The translations under genes were made by a program, and so were the position numbers. A stretch of DNA of 64,000 nucleotides from Paenibacillus sp. LHD-38 (GTDB lineage Bacteria > Bacillota > Bacilli > Paenibacillales > Paenibacillaceae): the NCBI RefSeq assembly GCF_031157315.1, contig NZ_JAVIFU010000008.1, positions 1-64,000 of the forward strand, given 5' to 3'. Below, in pieces: positions 1 through 8,824 of this stretch (position 1 is its first letter; the number at the start of each line of letters is the position of its first letter). The notes below the pieces were generated by a model. The model worked only from the letters and a program-made list of their open reading frames with translations, was not told the origin of the DNA and made no database searches.

Positions 1-236
1 TCGTAAGCTTTCTTCCAACGGTCCGCACACTGCTCCACTCGTTTTATCCCGAGCACATCCACATTAAATCCATTGGTTTCGAAAATCTCTCGAGGTAAAC
101 AACCTAATAGGTATTGCTCGATAAACAGACGTTTGAACTCATCTGAGTAAGTAATCGATTTATCACTTACCCGTACGATAAACGGATTGTTTTCTAATTG
201 TTCCTGCTCGTTTTTATTGAAGTGTTTTTTACTCAT
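1..236 (-). CDS. IS3-family transposase OrfA-like helix-turn-helix protein (partial)
   Basis: The minus strand is open from an ATG at 236 to the window edge, giving about 78 residues starting MSKKHFNKNEQEQLENNP. The start has a GGGAG ribosome binding site. The basic, helix-rich N-terminus (ITYSDEFKRLFIEQYL) resembles the DNA-binding first ORF of IS3/IS150-type insertion sequences. In that family OrfA is joined by programmed frameshifting to the integrase OrfB, which would lie beyond the window. The family call rests on pattern recognition only. Neither the element's ends nor OrfB can be seen, so it may be an intact element or a remnant. Confidence 0.6.
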   Translation of the reverse strand, partial: MSKKHFNKNEQEQLENNPFIVRVSDKSITYSDEFKRLFIEQYLLGCLPREIFETNGFNVDVLGIKRVEQCADRWKKAY

Positions 237-268
237 AAGCTCGCTCCCAACTGTTCATTCCAGTATAC

Positions 269-320
269 AAAAAAGGACCCATACGCTAAACACTTTTTTC
301 TAAGTGTCCAGTGTATGGGT
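269..320 (-). terminator. Intrinsic terminator for ilvD
   Basis: Read on the minus strand, a stem of about 19 bp with a few mismatches (ACCCATACACTGGACACTT paired with AAGTGTTTAGCGTATGGGT) is followed by a run of six U. It begins about 40 bp after the ilvD stop. Because it also sits just upstream of the IS3-type ORF, part of it could be the end of that element. Confidence 0.75.
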
Positions 321-357
321 ACCAGTTTACTTGCATTCCTTTTTTATTAATTTAAAG

Positions 358-2043
358 CTACATTTTCATTACGCCGCCAGTGCTGGCAGAAGTAACAAGA
401 TGAGCATAACGGGCCAAGTAGCCGCGCTTGATTTTGAGTTCGAAGCCTTTCCATTCGGAACGGCGTTTTTCAAATTCTTCATCGCTGATCAGCAGATCCA
501 TCGTACGGTTGTTCATGTCGATCTCGATGATATCGCCTTCTTGAACAAATGCGATTGGACCGCCTTCGGCTGCTTCTGGTGAAGCATGGCCGATGCTTAT
601 GCCGCGGGAGGCGCCAGAGAAACGTCCGTCAGTGATAAGGGCTACCTTAGCGCCAAGTCCCATCCCAACGATTTGTGAGGTTGGTGCCAGCATTTCCGGC
701 ATGCCTGGGCCGCCGCGCGGTCCTTCATAACGAATGACAACTACATGGCCTTCTTTAATTTTTCCGTTAGCGATGCCGTGAAGCGCATCATCTTGGGAAT
801 CGAAGCAGATAGCAGGACCTTTGTGGTAGCCGCCAACCGACTTGTCCACCGCACCTGTTTTGATAATTGCGCCGTTAGGAGCCAGGTTACCGAACAATAC
901 GGCTAGGCCGCCGCGTTCGGTATGCGGGTTATCAATGGTGTGGATAATATCCGTATCTTGGATTTCGCATCCCATTACATTTTCGCGAAGAGTTTTGCCT
1001 GTAACGGTAATGCAGTCTCCATTCAAAGCGCCTTCCTTCTTAAACAGCTCATTTAGAACCGCGCTTACGCCGCCTGCATTGTGAACGTCTTCGATGTGAT
1101 AATCGGATGCCGGAGCGATTTTCGCCAGATGCGGAACGCGCTCAGCCACTTCGTTGATACGTTCAATCGGGTACTCGATACCTGCTTCATGCGCGATAGC
1201 AAGCGTATGAAGAACCGTATTTGTGGAGCCGCCCATTGCCATATCAAGCGCGAATGCATTGTCGATTGTATCTTTTGTAACGATATCACGCGGTTTAATG
1301 CCAAGCTCAATGATCTTCATAAGCTGGCGAGCCGCGTCTTTAACGAATTCTTTGCGCTCTGGAGAAACGGCAAGAATCGTACCGTTGCCTGGCATAGCAA
1401 GTCCCATGCCTTCTGCCAAGCAGTTCATCGAGTTAGCTGTAAACATACCCGAACATGAACCGCAAGTCGGACAGCCGAATTGTTCCAGCTCCATCAGCTG
1501 ATCGTCATTAATTTTACCGGCTTGGTGAGCGCCTACGCCTTCAAATACGCTGGAAAGCGAGATCGAACGACCATCGGAAGTTTTACCTGCTTTCATTGGT
1601 CCGCCGCTGACAAGCATCGTCGGGATGTTGACGCGAAGAGCGCCCATGATCATACCAGGTGTAATTTTGTCGCAGTTTGGAATGCAGACCATGCCGTCAA
1701 ACCAGTGAGCATTAACAACCGTTTCAATCGAATCGGCAATAATCTCACGGCTGGCAAGGGAGTAACGCATACCGATGTGGCCCATCGCGATGCCGTCATC
1801 TACGCCGATTGTGTTAAATTCAAAAGGAACGCCGCCAGCTTCGCGAATGGCTTCCTTAACAAGCTTTCCGAACTCCTGCAAATGAACGTGACCTGGAATA
1901 ATATCAATATACGAGTTGCAAACCGCAATAAACGGCTTGTCGAAATCCTCCTCTTTTACGCCTGCGGCACGCAGCAAGCTGCGATGCGGTGCGCGGTCGA
2001 AACCTTTTTTGATCATGTCTGAACGCATTCTTTTGGCCGCCAT
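358..2043 (-). CDS. ilvD: Dihydroxy-acid dehydratase IlvD
   Basis: 561 residues. The enzyme dehydrates 2,3-dihydroxy-isovalerate and 2,3-dihydroxy-3-methylvalerate to the 2-keto acids of valine and isoleucine synthesis, in the cytoplasm, using an Fe-S cluster and Mg. The three cysteine regions expected for cluster binding are visible: [11 protein letters not shown] near the N-terminus, NCDKITPGM, and [15 protein letters not shown]. The C-terminal signatures [12 protein letters not shown] and GHASPEA are also present. The start [10 protein letters not shown] at 2043 is preferred over an in-frame ATG at 2064 because an AGGGGGC ribosome binding site lies just upstream of 2043. Length is normal. 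No other ilv or leu gene is adjacent and no T-box leader is visible upstream, so it seems to be transcribed alone. Confidence 0.97.
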   Translation of the reverse strand: MAAKRMRSDMIKKGFDRAPHRSLLRAAGVKEEDFDKPFIAVCNSYIDIIPGHVHLQEFGKLVKEAIREAGGVPFEFNTIGVDDGIAMGHIGMRYSLASREIIADSIETVVNAHWFDGMVCIPNCDKITPGMIMGALRVNIPTMLVSGGPMKAGKTSDGRSISLSSVFEGVGAHQAGKINDDQLMELEQFGCPTCGSCSGMFTANSMNCLAEGMGLAMPGNGTILAVSPERKEFVKDAARQLMKIIELGIKPRDIVTKDTIDNAFALDMAMGGSTNTVLHTLAIAHEAGIEYPIERINEVAERVPHLAKIAPASDYHIEDVHNAGGVSAVLNELFKKEGALNGDCITVTGKTLRENVMGCEIQDTDIIHTIDNPHTERGGLAVLFGNLAPNGAIIKTGAVDKSVGGYHKGPAICFDSQDDALHGIANGKIKEGHVVVIRYEGPRGGPGMPEMLAPTSQIVGMGLGAKVALITDGRFSGASRGISIGHASPEAAEGGPIAFVQEGDIIEIDMNNRTMDLLISDEEFEKRRSEWKGFELKIKRGYLARYAHLVTSASTGGVMKM

Positions 2044-2285
2044 GTAAATGCCCCCTATGTGCATAATAAAATATCAATACTCTCGATTTTATCACAACGG
2101 ACAAGCGTTGGCTATAACGCCTAGCAGTTACGGAAACGAAGCATTCATTAAGAAACCATTAAAAAATACTTAAACATTGTGATATTGCGCCAAACGACAG
2201 GACATGCCTGAGGATATTCATGTATAGTATGCTCAATGGAAACAATGAGAACAACAATCGGGAGCTTAAAGGAGTGTGCTTTATT

Positions 2286-2504
2286 ATGGAAAGACGAGTA
2301 TTAATTGTAGATGACGAGCGTGAAATCGCTGATCTTATAGAAATTTATTTGAAAAACGAAGGGTTTGCTACGGAAAAGGCCTATGACGGCGAGCAGGCAT
2401 TGCAGGCTTATGGGCAAAAACCGTTTGATCTGGTCATTTTGGATATTATGATGCCCAATATGGACGGTCTAGAGGCGACTCGCCGATTAAGGCGCGTCTG
2501 CTAA
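2286..2504 (+). pseudogene. Truncated VanR-like response regulator (receiver domain only)
   Basis: The ATG at 2286 has a good AAAGGAG site. The 72-residue product has the first two thirds of a CheY-type receiver: VLIVDDEREIADLIEIYLKN with the acidic pocket, and FDLVILDIMMPNMDGLEA with the phospho-acceptor Asp. It then runs RLRRVC and stops. The rest of the receiver and the whole DNA-binding domain are missing. The start of the protein is closest in style to VanR/OmpR-type regulators. The downstream sequence is the tail of a carboxypeptidase gene in another frame, so this looks like one side of a deletion and is probably non-functional. Confidence 0.85.
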
Positions 2505-2907
2505 AGCGGATACGGTGATGACGGCCAAGGATACGGCATCGCTTGCCGCCTATCTATTGAAGAAGTATCCTGAAGTACTGGAGGTTTCGAGCCGCAGCAG
2601 CGTAAAGCTAACCAGCACGTCGCAGAAGCTGAAAACGACAAATCTCATGTTAAACGGAATGCCTTATGCCTTTCCTGGCAATGATGGCTTGAAGACGGGA
2701 TATACAGTGCAAGCTGGTTATTGCTTTACGGGTACAGCTAAGCAGGATGGACGGCGGTTAGTATCTGTTATTATGGGAGCCCATTCGCCGGAGCAGCGAT
2801 TTACGGAAACGAGTTTATTGTTTGATTACGGATTCAAGACGGATGGTTTGGCGAGTTTAATCGGACATATACAAAGTAAAAGTAAACTGGGGATTCAGGC
2901 GGGTTAA
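2497..2907 (+). pseudogene. 3' fragment of a D-alanyl-D-alanine carboxypeptidase (peptidase S11)
   Basis: In the frame of 2515 the sequence reads SAKADTVMTAKDTASLAAYL and continues to a stop at 2907. It contains DGLKTGYT, the KTG box of serine D,D-carboxypeptidases (DacA/DacF type, PBP5 clan), followed by a typical GRRLVSVIMGA strand. The SxxK and SxN motifs, the signal peptide and the first half of the enzyme are absent. The fragment begins exactly where the receiver domain breaks off, which points to a deletion fusing two formerly neighbouring genes. Pairing of VanRS-like regulators with D,D-carboxypeptidases is known, so the ancestral locus was probably a small cell-wall regulation operon (inference). 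Confidence 0.85.
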
Positions 2908-2991
2908 AAGCAAGTGCGCTGCCGATTAAATCGATTTTCGTCGAAAAATGGCGATTATACCAAGTGGATTAATAGTGTAAGCATCGTGTTA

Positions 2992-3030
2992 AATCTAGGA
3001 AGAGCGAATGTCGCTTTTTCTAGATTTTTT
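2992..3030 (+). terminator. Intrinsic terminator after the carboxypeptidase remnant
   Basis: AATCTAGGAAGAGCGA pairs with TCGCTTTTTCTAGATT (16 bp including G-U pairs) across an ATG loop, followed by a U run. It closes the transcript of the fused remnant before the urease control region. Confidence 0.85.
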
Positions 3031-3034
3031 GTTT

Positions 3035-3080
3035 ATATATAAGAATTTATAAGTTTTCACTTATAAATGTGCTTATATAT
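3035..3080 (+). repeat. Long AT-rich palindrome upstream of the urease promoter
   Basis: A nested dyad: outer arms ATATATAAG (3035-3043) and CTTATATAT (3072-3080), inner arms ATTTATAAG and CTTATAAAT around a TTTCA-type loop. It lies about 110 bp before the urease -10 box and just after the terminator. It could be an operator, a weak second hairpin or a replication/transposition scar. No protein can be assigned. Confidence 0.6.
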
Positions 3081-3137
3081 CTCCGCGAAACGATAGCTTT
3101 TGCCACTGAAGACGGCGACAGCCGTTTACGATTGTAA

Positions 3138-3154
3138 TGTCACAAAATCTAACG
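3138..3154 (+). promoter_or_regulatory. GlnR/TnrA box of the urease operon
   Basis: TGTCACAAAATCTAACG matches the TnrA/GlnR consensus TGTNANAWWWTNTNACA at every fixed position except the last. Its centre is about 50 bp upstream of the expected transcription start, the position from which TnrA activates promoters in Bacillus. Urease operons are classic members of this nitrogen-limitation regulon. Confidence 0.85.
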
Positions 3155-3162
3155 CAATGAGA

Positions 3163-3191
3163 TTTACTATCCATAATTTGCTGTCTATAAT
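3163..3191 (+). promoter_or_regulatory. Sigma-A promoter of the urease operon
   Basis: A perfect -10 box TATAAT (3186-3191) lies 17 bp after a weak -35 TTTACT (3163-3168). A weak -35 with a consensus -10 next to a GlnR/TnrA box is typical of an activator-dependent promoter. The predicted start near 3198 leaves a leader of about 20 nt before ureA. Confidence 0.75.
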
Positions 3192-3220
3192 GGAATTATT
3201 ACGGATGAAGAGGTGAAAAC

Positions 3221-3526
3221 ATGCAGTTGACTGAACGTGAAAAAGAGAAGCTGCTTATTACGATCGCAGCTGATTTGGCAAGGCGGCGTATGAACCGCGG
3301 CGTAAAGCTTAATTATCCTGAGAGCGTTGCGCTTATCACCTCTGAAATTATGGAAGGCGCGCGTGACGGGATGACGGTTGCGCAATTAATGGAGTTTGGA
3401 ACGCAAATATTAAAGGCGGAGCAGGTTATGCCCGGTATACCGCAAATGATACATGAGGTTCAAGTGGAAGCAACTTTTCCAGATGGGACGAAGCTTGTCA
3501 CGATACATGATCCGATTACACATTAG
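3221..3526 (+). CDS. ureA: Urease gamma subunit UreA
   Basis: 101 residues, the usual length for UreA. Together with UreB and UreC it forms the nickel urease that splits urea to ammonia and carbamate in the cytoplasm. Family signatures are the start [23 protein letters not shown] and [14 protein letters not shown], and the ending [15 protein letters not shown]. The ATG has an AAGAGGTG ribosome binding site 7 nt upstream. It is the first gene of ureABCFGD, all on the plus strand with short gaps or overlaps, behind a GlnR/TnrA-controlled promoter. Confidence 0.98.
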   Translation: MQLTEREKEKLLITIAADLARRRMNRGVKLNYPESVALITSEIMEGARDGMTVAQLMEFGTQILKAEQVMPGIPQMIHEVQVEATFPDGTKLVTIHDPITH

Positions 3527-3562
3527 GCGATTGATACATAGTAGAGAGGGGAGCTTTGCCAA

Positions 3563-3931
3563 ATGATTCCTGGTGAATACCGAACGGCTTTAGGCGAGAT
3601 AGCATTAAATGCCGGGCGCCAAACCAAGCAGCTTATCGTTGTAAATACAGGTGACCGACCTGTTCAAGTGGGCTCTCATTTTCATTTTTTTGAAGTGAAT
3701 CGCGCTTTAAAGTTCGACCGGGAAGCAGCGTTTGGCATGCGGCTTCATATTGCCGCGGGAATGGCGGTCCGCTTCGAGCCGGGCGAAGAGAAGCCTGTCT
3801 CGGTCGTAGAGCTTGGAGGATCGAAGCTTTCCTATGGACTGAATGGCCTGAGCCAAGGAAAAGCAGAAGCGGGTGCTATGCCTGATGCCGTTCGGGAACG
3901 TTTGAAAGTATGGGAGGGCGGCGGCGCATGA
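3563..3931 (+). CDS. ureB: Urease beta subunit UreB
   Basis: 122 residues. The structural subunit shows MIPGEYRTA at the start and the conserved block [12 protein letters not shown] followed by [16 protein letters not shown]. The ATG has a GAGGGGAGC site. Its stop codon overlaps the ureC start by ATGA (3928-3931), so ureC translation is probably coupled. The C-terminal tail after LSYGLNGL is a little longer than in minimal UreB proteins, as in other Gram-positive versions. Confidence 0.97.
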   Translation: MIPGEYRTALGEIALNAGRQTKQLIVVNTGDRPVQVGSHFHFFEVNRALKFDREAAFGMRLHIAAGMAVRFEPGEEKPVSVVELGGSKLSYGLNGLSQGKAEAGAMPDAVRERLKVWEGGGA

Positions 3932-5643
3932 CGAAGATGGATCGACGAAGCTATGCTGCTATGTTCGGACCAACTACAGGAGATGCAGTAAGACTTGCGG
4001 ACACGGAGCTTTGGGCCGAAATTGAGCATGATTTTACGGTGTACGGCGATGAATGTAAATTCGGCGGCGGCAAGGTTATCCGGGACGGCATGGGACAATC
4101 GAGCGGCGCACTGCGTGATGAGGGTGTGCTCGATACGCTCATTACGAATGCTGTCATCATCGATCATTCCGGAATCGTGAAAGCGGACATTGGCATCAAA
4201 GACGGCTTTATCGTTGGAATTGGCAAAGCGGGTAATCCGGATATTATGGACGGCGTTCATCCGAAAATGATCGTTGGCGCAAGTACCGAGGTAATCGCTG
4301 GAGAAGGGAAAATCGTAACGGCCGGAGCCATCGATTCGCATATCCATTTTATTTGTCCGCAGCAGATTGAGACAGCGTTATCCTCAGGCGTCACGACGTT
4401 GATCGGCGGCGGAACGGGACCTGCGACGGGCACCAATGCGACAACGGTTACGCCGGGCGCGTGGCATATGCGACGGATGCTGGAAGCGGCGGAGCATTTT
4501 CCGATGAATATCGGTTATACAGGAAAGGGCAACGCCTCGTTTACTGCCCCGCTCATTGAGCAAATCGAAGCGGGCGCGATCGGACTGAAGCTGCATGAGG
4601 ATTGGGGAACGACGCCAGCGGCGATCGATGCCTGCCTGCAGGCCGCAGATCAGTACGATGTGCAAGTCGCGATCCATAGCGATACTTTAAATGAGGCAGG
4701 ATTTGTACAGGATACCTTAGCGGCTATCGGCGGCCGGACGATCCATACCTACCATACGGAAGGTGCTGGAGGCGGTCATGCGCCGGATATCATTATCGCG
4801 GCAGGTGAGTTGAACGTGCTGCCGTCTTCAACGAATCCGACCCGCCCTTTTACAATCAATACAATAGAAGAGCATTTGGACATGCTGATGGTTTGCCATC
4901 ATCTCGACAGCAGCATACCGGAGGATGTGGCGTTCGCGGATTCACGGATTAGGCCGGAGACGATAGCTGCCGAGGATATTTTGCATGATATGGGCGTATT
5001 CAGCATGATCAGCTCCGATTCCCAGGCGATGGGACGTGTTGGAGAAGTCATCATTCGCACCTGGCAAACGGCTGACAAAATGAAAAAGCAGCGCGGTCCG
5101 CTGCTGCCGGATAACGAGCAGAATGATAACTTCCGCATCAAGCGTTATATTGCGAAATATACAATCAATCCAGCGATAACGCATGGCGTTTCGCATTTGG
5201 TAGGTTCACTTGAAGCAGGTAAATTCGCTGACCTTGTCATATGGAATCCCATGTTCTTCGGGGTTAAGCCGGATCTTGTACTCAAGGGCGGAAGCATTGC
5301 ATTTGCACAAATGGGAGATCCAAACGCCTCGATTCCGACGCCGCAGCCGGTATTCGGCCGTCCTATGTTTGCATCCTTCGGCAAGCTGGTATTCAACAGC
5401 TCCATAACGTTTGTATCTCAGGCAGCTTATGACCGGGGAATAGCAGAGGAGCTTGGCCTTCAGAAGCGTATCGAACCGGTGAAAGGCTGCCGCACGGTTA
5501 CGAAGAAGGACATGATCCATAATGATGCGACACCGAAGCTGGAAGTAGACGCGGAGACCTACCATGTGCTGGTAGATGGCGAGCACGTAACCTGCGAGCC
5601 GGCAGAGGTGCTTCCGATGGCTCAGCGTTATTTCTTATTTTAA
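3928..5643 (+). CDS. ureC: Urease alpha subunit UreC
   Basis: 571 residues, the catalytic subunit of urease. All nickel-site residues are present: H138 and H140 in SHIHF, the Lys that is carbamylated (K221 in [12 protein letters not shown]), H250 in [11 protein letters not shown]276 in [12 protein letters not shown], and the Asp of [12 protein letters not shown]. The flap motif MVCHHLD with its Cys and His is also intact. The start [10 protein letters not shown] at 3928 overlaps the ureB stop and has GGGAGGG upstream. An in-frame ATG at 3910 would add six residues inside ureB and is less likely. Confidence 0.98.
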   Translation: MTKMDRRSYAAMFGPTTGDAVRLADTELWAEIEHDFTVYGDECKFGGGKVIRDGMGQSSGALRDEGVLDTLITNAVIIDHSGIVKADIGIKDGFIVGIGKAGNPDIMDGVHPKMIVGASTEVIAGEGKIVTAGAIDSHIHFICPQQIETALSSGVTTLIGGGTGPATGTNATTVTPGAWHMRRMLEAAEHFPMNIGYTGKGNASFTAPLIEQIEAGAIGLKLHEDWGTTPAAIDACLQAADQYDVQVAIHSDTLNEAGFVQDTLAAIGGRTIHTYHTEGAGGGHAPDIIIAAGELNVLPSSTNPTRPFTINTIEEHLDMLMVCHHLDSSIPEDVAFADSRIRPETIAAEDILHDMGVFSMISSDSQAMGRVGEVIIRTWQTADKMKKQRGPLLPDNEQNDNFRIKRYIAKYTINPAITHGVSHLVGSLEAGKFADLVIWNPMFFGVKPDLVLKGGSIAFAQMGDPNASIPTPQPVFGRPMFASFGKLVFNSSITFVSQAAYDRGIAEELGLQKRIEPVKGCRTVTKKDMIHNDATPKLEVDAETYHVLVDGEHVTCEPAEVLPMAQRYFLF

Positions 5644-5685
5644 AGGATATATAATGCCTCAGGGGCTGGGAGGAGGCAATCGAAG

Positions 5686-6378
5686 ATGAACGATAGTATC
5701 AGATGGCTGGCCATGCAGCAGCTGCTGGATTCGGCCCTGCCGATCGGCGGTTTCTCGCATTCGTTCGGCTTGGAGACGATGGTTCAGGAAGGCAGGATGA
5801 ATCGTTCCAATCAGCTCTTCGCTTATGCCGCAGCGATGCTGCTGCAAAGCTGGGCGAGCTCGGATGCCATGGTCATCAAAGCCGTATACCGCGATGCACC
5901 CCAAGCGGATTGGGAGCGGCTGTGGTCGGTTGAACGGCTCGTGCATTTGCAACGGGTCGCTTCCGAGACACGCAGCGGCGTGGAGAAAATGGGCAGGCGG
6001 CTGCTTCAGCTCGCATCGGCGATTCATCCGCAGCTGGACTGGGCCCCGCTTTCTGAGGCGATGCGGGCCGGCAAATGTTTTGCTTCGCATCCGCTTTCGC
6101 ATGGCTATGCGTGCTGGCTGCTTGGCGTATCGGAGGAGCGGGCAATACAGGGTTATTTTTACAGCTGCATCGTAACCTGCGTCAACAGCGCGCTGCGACT
6201 CATGTCGATGGGACAGACAGAGGGGCAATTTTTGATTGCAAGGCTGACTCCATTGACAGAGCAAGCGATGTCGGTAGCGAGGGCGCTTGAACCGGAGGAG
6301 GCTTACTCAAATATGCCAATGGCGGAGATAGCGATGATGCGGCATGAGCGCTTGTATTCACGATTATTTATGTCTTAA
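5686..6378 (+). CDS. ureF: Urease accessory protein UreF
   Basis: 230 residues, a normal length. UreF acts with UreD and UreG as the complex that loads carbamylated lysine and nickel into apo-urease, and it gates GTP hydrolysis by UreG. Family features are LLDSALPIGGFSHSFGLET near the N-terminus, all-helical composition, and a C-terminal SNMPMAEIAMMRHE block. It has a strong GGGAGGAGG site. It follows ureC directly; the nickel chaperone gene ureE, often found at this position, is absent. Confidence 0.95.
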   Translation: MNDSIRWLAMQQLLDSALPIGGFSHSFGLETMVQEGRMNRSNQLFAYAAAMLLQSWASSDAMVIKAVYRDAPQADWERLWSVERLVHLQRVASETRSGVEKMGRRLLQLASAIHPQLDWAPLSEAMRAGKCFASHPLSHGYACWLLGVSEERAIQGYFYSCIVTCVNSALRLMSMGQTEGQFLIARLTPLTEQAMSVARALEPEEAYSNMPMAEIAMMRHERLYSRLFMS

Positions 6379-6410
6379 CGACTATCTATACGAAAATGGA
6401 GGAATAACAA

Positions 6411-7139
6411 ATGTGCCAAGGACAAGGACATACTCATCAGGAATGGGAAAGCCCGGCGATCGACAGCTCAAGACCGATTCGGATCGGAATAGGCGGACCG
6501 GTAGGGTCCGGCAAGACGGCGCTTGTGGAGAGGCTGACGCGCGAGCTTCATACGAAATATAGCGTGGCCGTGATCACAAACGATATTTATACAAAAGAAG
6601 ATGCCAGAATCCTTTTCAATACAGGCGTGCTGCCAGAGGAACGCATCATTGGCGTGGAAACAGGCGGATGCCCGCATACGGCCATTCGTGAGGATGCATC
6701 GATGAATTTTGAAGCGATTGAAGAGCTGGAGCGTCGTTTTGATCATTTGGATCTTATCTTTATCGAGAGCGGCGGAGACAATCTGGCGGCTGCGTTCAGT
6801 CCCGAGCTGGTGGATCGTTTTATTTATATTATCGACGTGGCCCAGGGAGAGAAAATTCCTCGCAAAGGCGGCCCTGGCATCATGCGTTCCGATTTGCTTG
6901 TCATTAATAAAATCGATCTGGCACCTTATGTAGGCGCAAGTCTCGAGGTCATGGAGGCTGATACCGTGAAAATGCGCGGTGATCGCCCATTCGTGTTCTC
7001 CAACTTGTTCGGAGGCGACGGCGTTGACGAGATCGTGAGCTGGCTGACGCATGAAGTTGCCCATGCGCGGGGGACGGAGCATTCCCATGTGATCCAACTG
7101 ACCAATATACCTTCTGAGCATCGGCATACTGCTTCCTAA
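6411..7139 (+). CDS. ureG: Urease accessory GTPase UreG with His-rich ends
   Basis: 242 residues, about 35 longer than typical UreG. This SIMIBI-class GTPase powers nickel insertion. The P-loop [13 protein letters not shown] lies at residues 28-40, the metal-binding CPH motif follows in [14 protein letters not shown] (C87, H89), and [11 protein letters not shown] is the guanine-specificity block. Two additions stand out: an N-terminal stretch [11 protein letters not shown], and a C-terminal tail with [14 protein letters not shown] and EHRHTAS. Because ureE is missing from the operon, these His-rich ends may store or hand over nickel (inference). The ATG at 6411 is preceded by TGGAGG. Confidence 0.97.
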   Translation: MCQGQGHTHQEWESPAIDSSRPIRIGIGGPVGSGKTALVERLTRELHTKYSVAVITNDIYTKEDARILFNTGVLPEERIIGVETGGCPHTAIREDASMNFEAIEELERRFDHLDLIFIESGGDNLAAAFSPELVDRFIYIIDVAQGEKIPRKGGPGIMRSDLLVINKIDLAPYVGASLEVMEADTVKMRGDRPFVFSNLFGGDGVDEIVSWLTHEVAHARGTEHSHVIQLTNIPSEHRHTAS

Positions 7140-8021
7140 ATGGAACTTGTAAATCAATTGGGACAGCATGACGGCACGGTGGGCGAGCCGCGCATCCGGA
7201 CGTCCGTGCTGCGCGCAGCCTTTGTAAATCGGCGGGGCCGGACGTTCGTCGAAAATAAGTTTCATACCGCGCCTATAAAAATTGCGAAGGCATTTCCGCT
7301 GGATGACCAGTTAGGCGTCATCGTCATGGATGTGTCGCCCGGTTTGCTCAGCGGCGACACATATGAGCTGGATTGGTTTTCTGGCCAAGACTCTCATGTC
7401 ATGATTACCAATCAATCATACACGAAAGTGCATCCGAGTCAGCCAGCCGCTGACTCTTCGATGCTGCAGGTGTTCGCTCTTGAAGAGAATGCCGTCGTCG
7501 AGCATATGCCTGAGCCTGTGATGCTGTATAAGGACGCGGCGTTTCGAAACGAGACTAAAGTTAAATTGAAGGCGGGTTCGGTTTGGATGCAGGCGGATGT
7601 GCTTTGTCCCGGCCGCACCCTGCGGGGTGAGCGGTTCGATTACCGATCCTATCGCAACTCGCTGTCCGTTTATTACGGGGAAGAGCTTATTTTCTCCCAG
7701 CGTCAGCGGATCGAGCCGGCGAAGCAAGACATAACGGCGCCTGGCTGCTGGGATGAAATGACTCACACCGCAACCTTTTATCTGTTTTCCGATCGCATGA
7801 ACAGCTCGCATTTAGAGCAGCTGCAGGAAAAATTGGATAGTTTTGCTTCGCCTGAGGGCCATTTGATCGTTGCAGGTGCGTCGCTGACACATCGGTTCGG
7901 GGTAGCGGTCTCAGCAGCTTCGACAGCAGCTTGGCCTTTGCAGCAGCTAATGCGGGAGTTGTGGCAGACAGCGCGCAAAGGTTTGCTTGATAAGCCTCCG
8001 CTGCGCTTTTTGCAGGGATAA
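7140..8021 (+). CDS. ureD: Urease accessory protein UreD (UreH)
   Basis: 293 residues. UreD is the scaffold that binds apo-urease and recruits UreF and UreG. Recognisable blocks are FHTAPIKIAKAFP, MDVSPGLLSGDTY and NQSYTKVHPSQP. The ATG begins on the base right after the ureG stop (TAA then ATG), with no clear ribosome binding site of its own, so translation probably depends on ribosomes finishing ureG. It is the last gene of the operon and a terminator follows at 8061. Confidence 0.95.
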   Translation: MELVNQLGQHDGTVGEPRIRTSVLRAAFVNRRGRTFVENKFHTAPIKIAKAFPLDDQLGVIVMDVSPGLLSGDTYELDWFSGQDSHVMITNQSYTKVHPSQPAADSSMLQVFALEENAVVEHMPEPVMLYKDAAFRNETKVKLKAGSVWMQADVLCPGRTLRGERFDYRSYRNSLSVYYGEELIFSQRQRIEPAKQDITAPGCWDEMTHTATFYLFSDRMNSSHLEQLQEKLDSFASPEGHLIVAGASLTHRFGVAVSAASTAAWPLQQLMRELWQTARKGLLDKPPLRFLQG

Positions 8022-8060
8022 TTGCGTAAGGTTATGTTTTCGAATTGTTTCCAAGTGTAA

Positions 8061-8102
8061 GCAAAAAGGCCAGCCGTCGTTTCTTTTGGTTGGCTTTTTT
8101 GC
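8061..8102 (+). terminator. Terminator of the urease operon
   Basis: GCAAAAAGGCCAGCC (8061-8075) pairs with GGTTGGCTTTTTTGC (8088-8102) with a 12-nt loop and a U-rich 3' arm, 40 bp after the ureD stop. Confidence 0.85.
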
Positions 8103-8139
8103 GCTTCTGTTAAGAAAATCGTATATTTCTGTAAAAGAG

Positions 8140-8171
8140 GATTAGTTAATCTCATAAAGGAACGTTATAAT
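8140..8171 (+). promoter_or_regulatory. Promoter and possible operator of the marR-type gene
   Basis: A perfect -10 TATAAT lies at 8166-8171. The -35 region falls on a small inverted repeat GATTA-GT-TAATC (8140-8151), a size and position compatible with an autoregulatory MarR site. The -35 itself is weak. Confidence 0.5.
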
Positions 8172-8220
8172 ATGAACAGCTGATTGCTTTTTATGAAATA
8201 TAGGATAGGTTGGTGATCGA

Positions 8221-8679
8221 TTGGAAGCTTCAAATACAGAAAGGCTCGAATTAATGAGAAAACTAGACGAATCCTTTCGTCAAGTCCGCAGGCAAATCAA
8301 TACGGAATGGAATAGCTATAATGTGCATGGGCTTGGATTGACCCATGGCAGGATGCTCATCATCCTGTCGCAGTCAGGCGCGCAGAAGGTATCGGCATTA
8401 GCGGAGCAGCTCATGATTACGAGCGGGGGAGTAACGGGGATCGCGGACCGATTGATAGAGCTGGGTTATGTGAAGCGGGAGCGGGGAGAGAAGGATCGTC
8501 GCGTGGTCATGCTTGACCTGACAGACGAAGGCTTAAAAATCGTCAACCTTATCGAAACCGTCCGCTCAAAATTGATGCATAAGCTTTTTGAAGGCATGTC
8601 GGTAACGGACATGGAGAAGGGCGTCCAGCTTTTTGAACATATGAGCAGGAATATGGAATCGGATGTTACAAATTCGTGA
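8221..8679 (+). CDS. MarR family transcriptional regulator
   Basis: 152 residues with the winged-helix pattern of MarR. The recognition region is KVSALAEQLMITSGGVTGIADRLIELG, followed by a wing with RERGEKDRRVVMLDLTDEG. Such proteins are dimeric repressors that sense small ligands. The TTG at 8221 is used as start because a GGTGATC sequence precedes it; an ATG at 8254 would shorten the first helix. It has its own promoter and stands between the urease operon and the BMP transporter. An inverted repeat at 8732-8766 in front of the transporter gene is a possible target (inference). Confidence 0.9.
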   Translation: MEASNTERLELMRKLDESFRQVRRQINTEWNSYNVHGLGLTHGRMLIILSQSGAQKVSALAEQLMITSGGVTGIADRLIELGYVKRERGEKDRRVVMLDLTDEGLKIVNLIETVRSKLMHKLFEGMSVTDMEKGVQLFEHMSRNMESDVTNS

Positions 8680-8731
8680 CTATTTACATATTTCATTATT
8701 AATACACGGTAAATTGGTGTAGAATAAACTA

Positions 8732-8766
8732 GAAATTTGTCGAAATCAAATAGGTTGACAAATTCC
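8732..8766 (+). promoter_or_regulatory. Inverted repeat over the -35 box of the BMP transporter operon
   Basis: GAAATTTGTC (8732-8741) and GACAAATTCC (8757-8766) are near-perfect inverted copies, 15 bp apart. The right arm includes a consensus -35 TTGACA (8755-8760). No good -10 is seen at the normal distance; TAGGGT at 8778 is the best. Binding here would block or help polymerase. The neighbouring MarR-type protein is the obvious candidate but is unproven. Confidence 0.5.
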
Positions 8767-8824
8767 GATAAAATAACTAGGGTTAAAAGGAATTAATACA
8801 TTCAATTGTTTAGGGGAGATTACG

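Noticed and set aside
1480..2022. 180-codon plus-strand ORF opposite ilvD
   Set aside because: It is a shadow of ilvD in the antisense frame, with no ribosome site and no recognisable family.
2044..2285. T-box leader for ilvD
   Set aside because: Neither the specifier stem nor the conserved TGGNACC-type T-box or its terminator can be found before the ilvD start.
6468..7265. 265-codon minus-strand ORF opposite ureG
   Set aside because: It lies antisense to a fully recognised gene, and its composition is that of a shadow frame.
8680..8824. Purine riboswitch before the nucleoside-type importer
   Set aside because: The three-way junction and conserved loops of the motif are missing; only an inverted repeat and a -35 box are visible.
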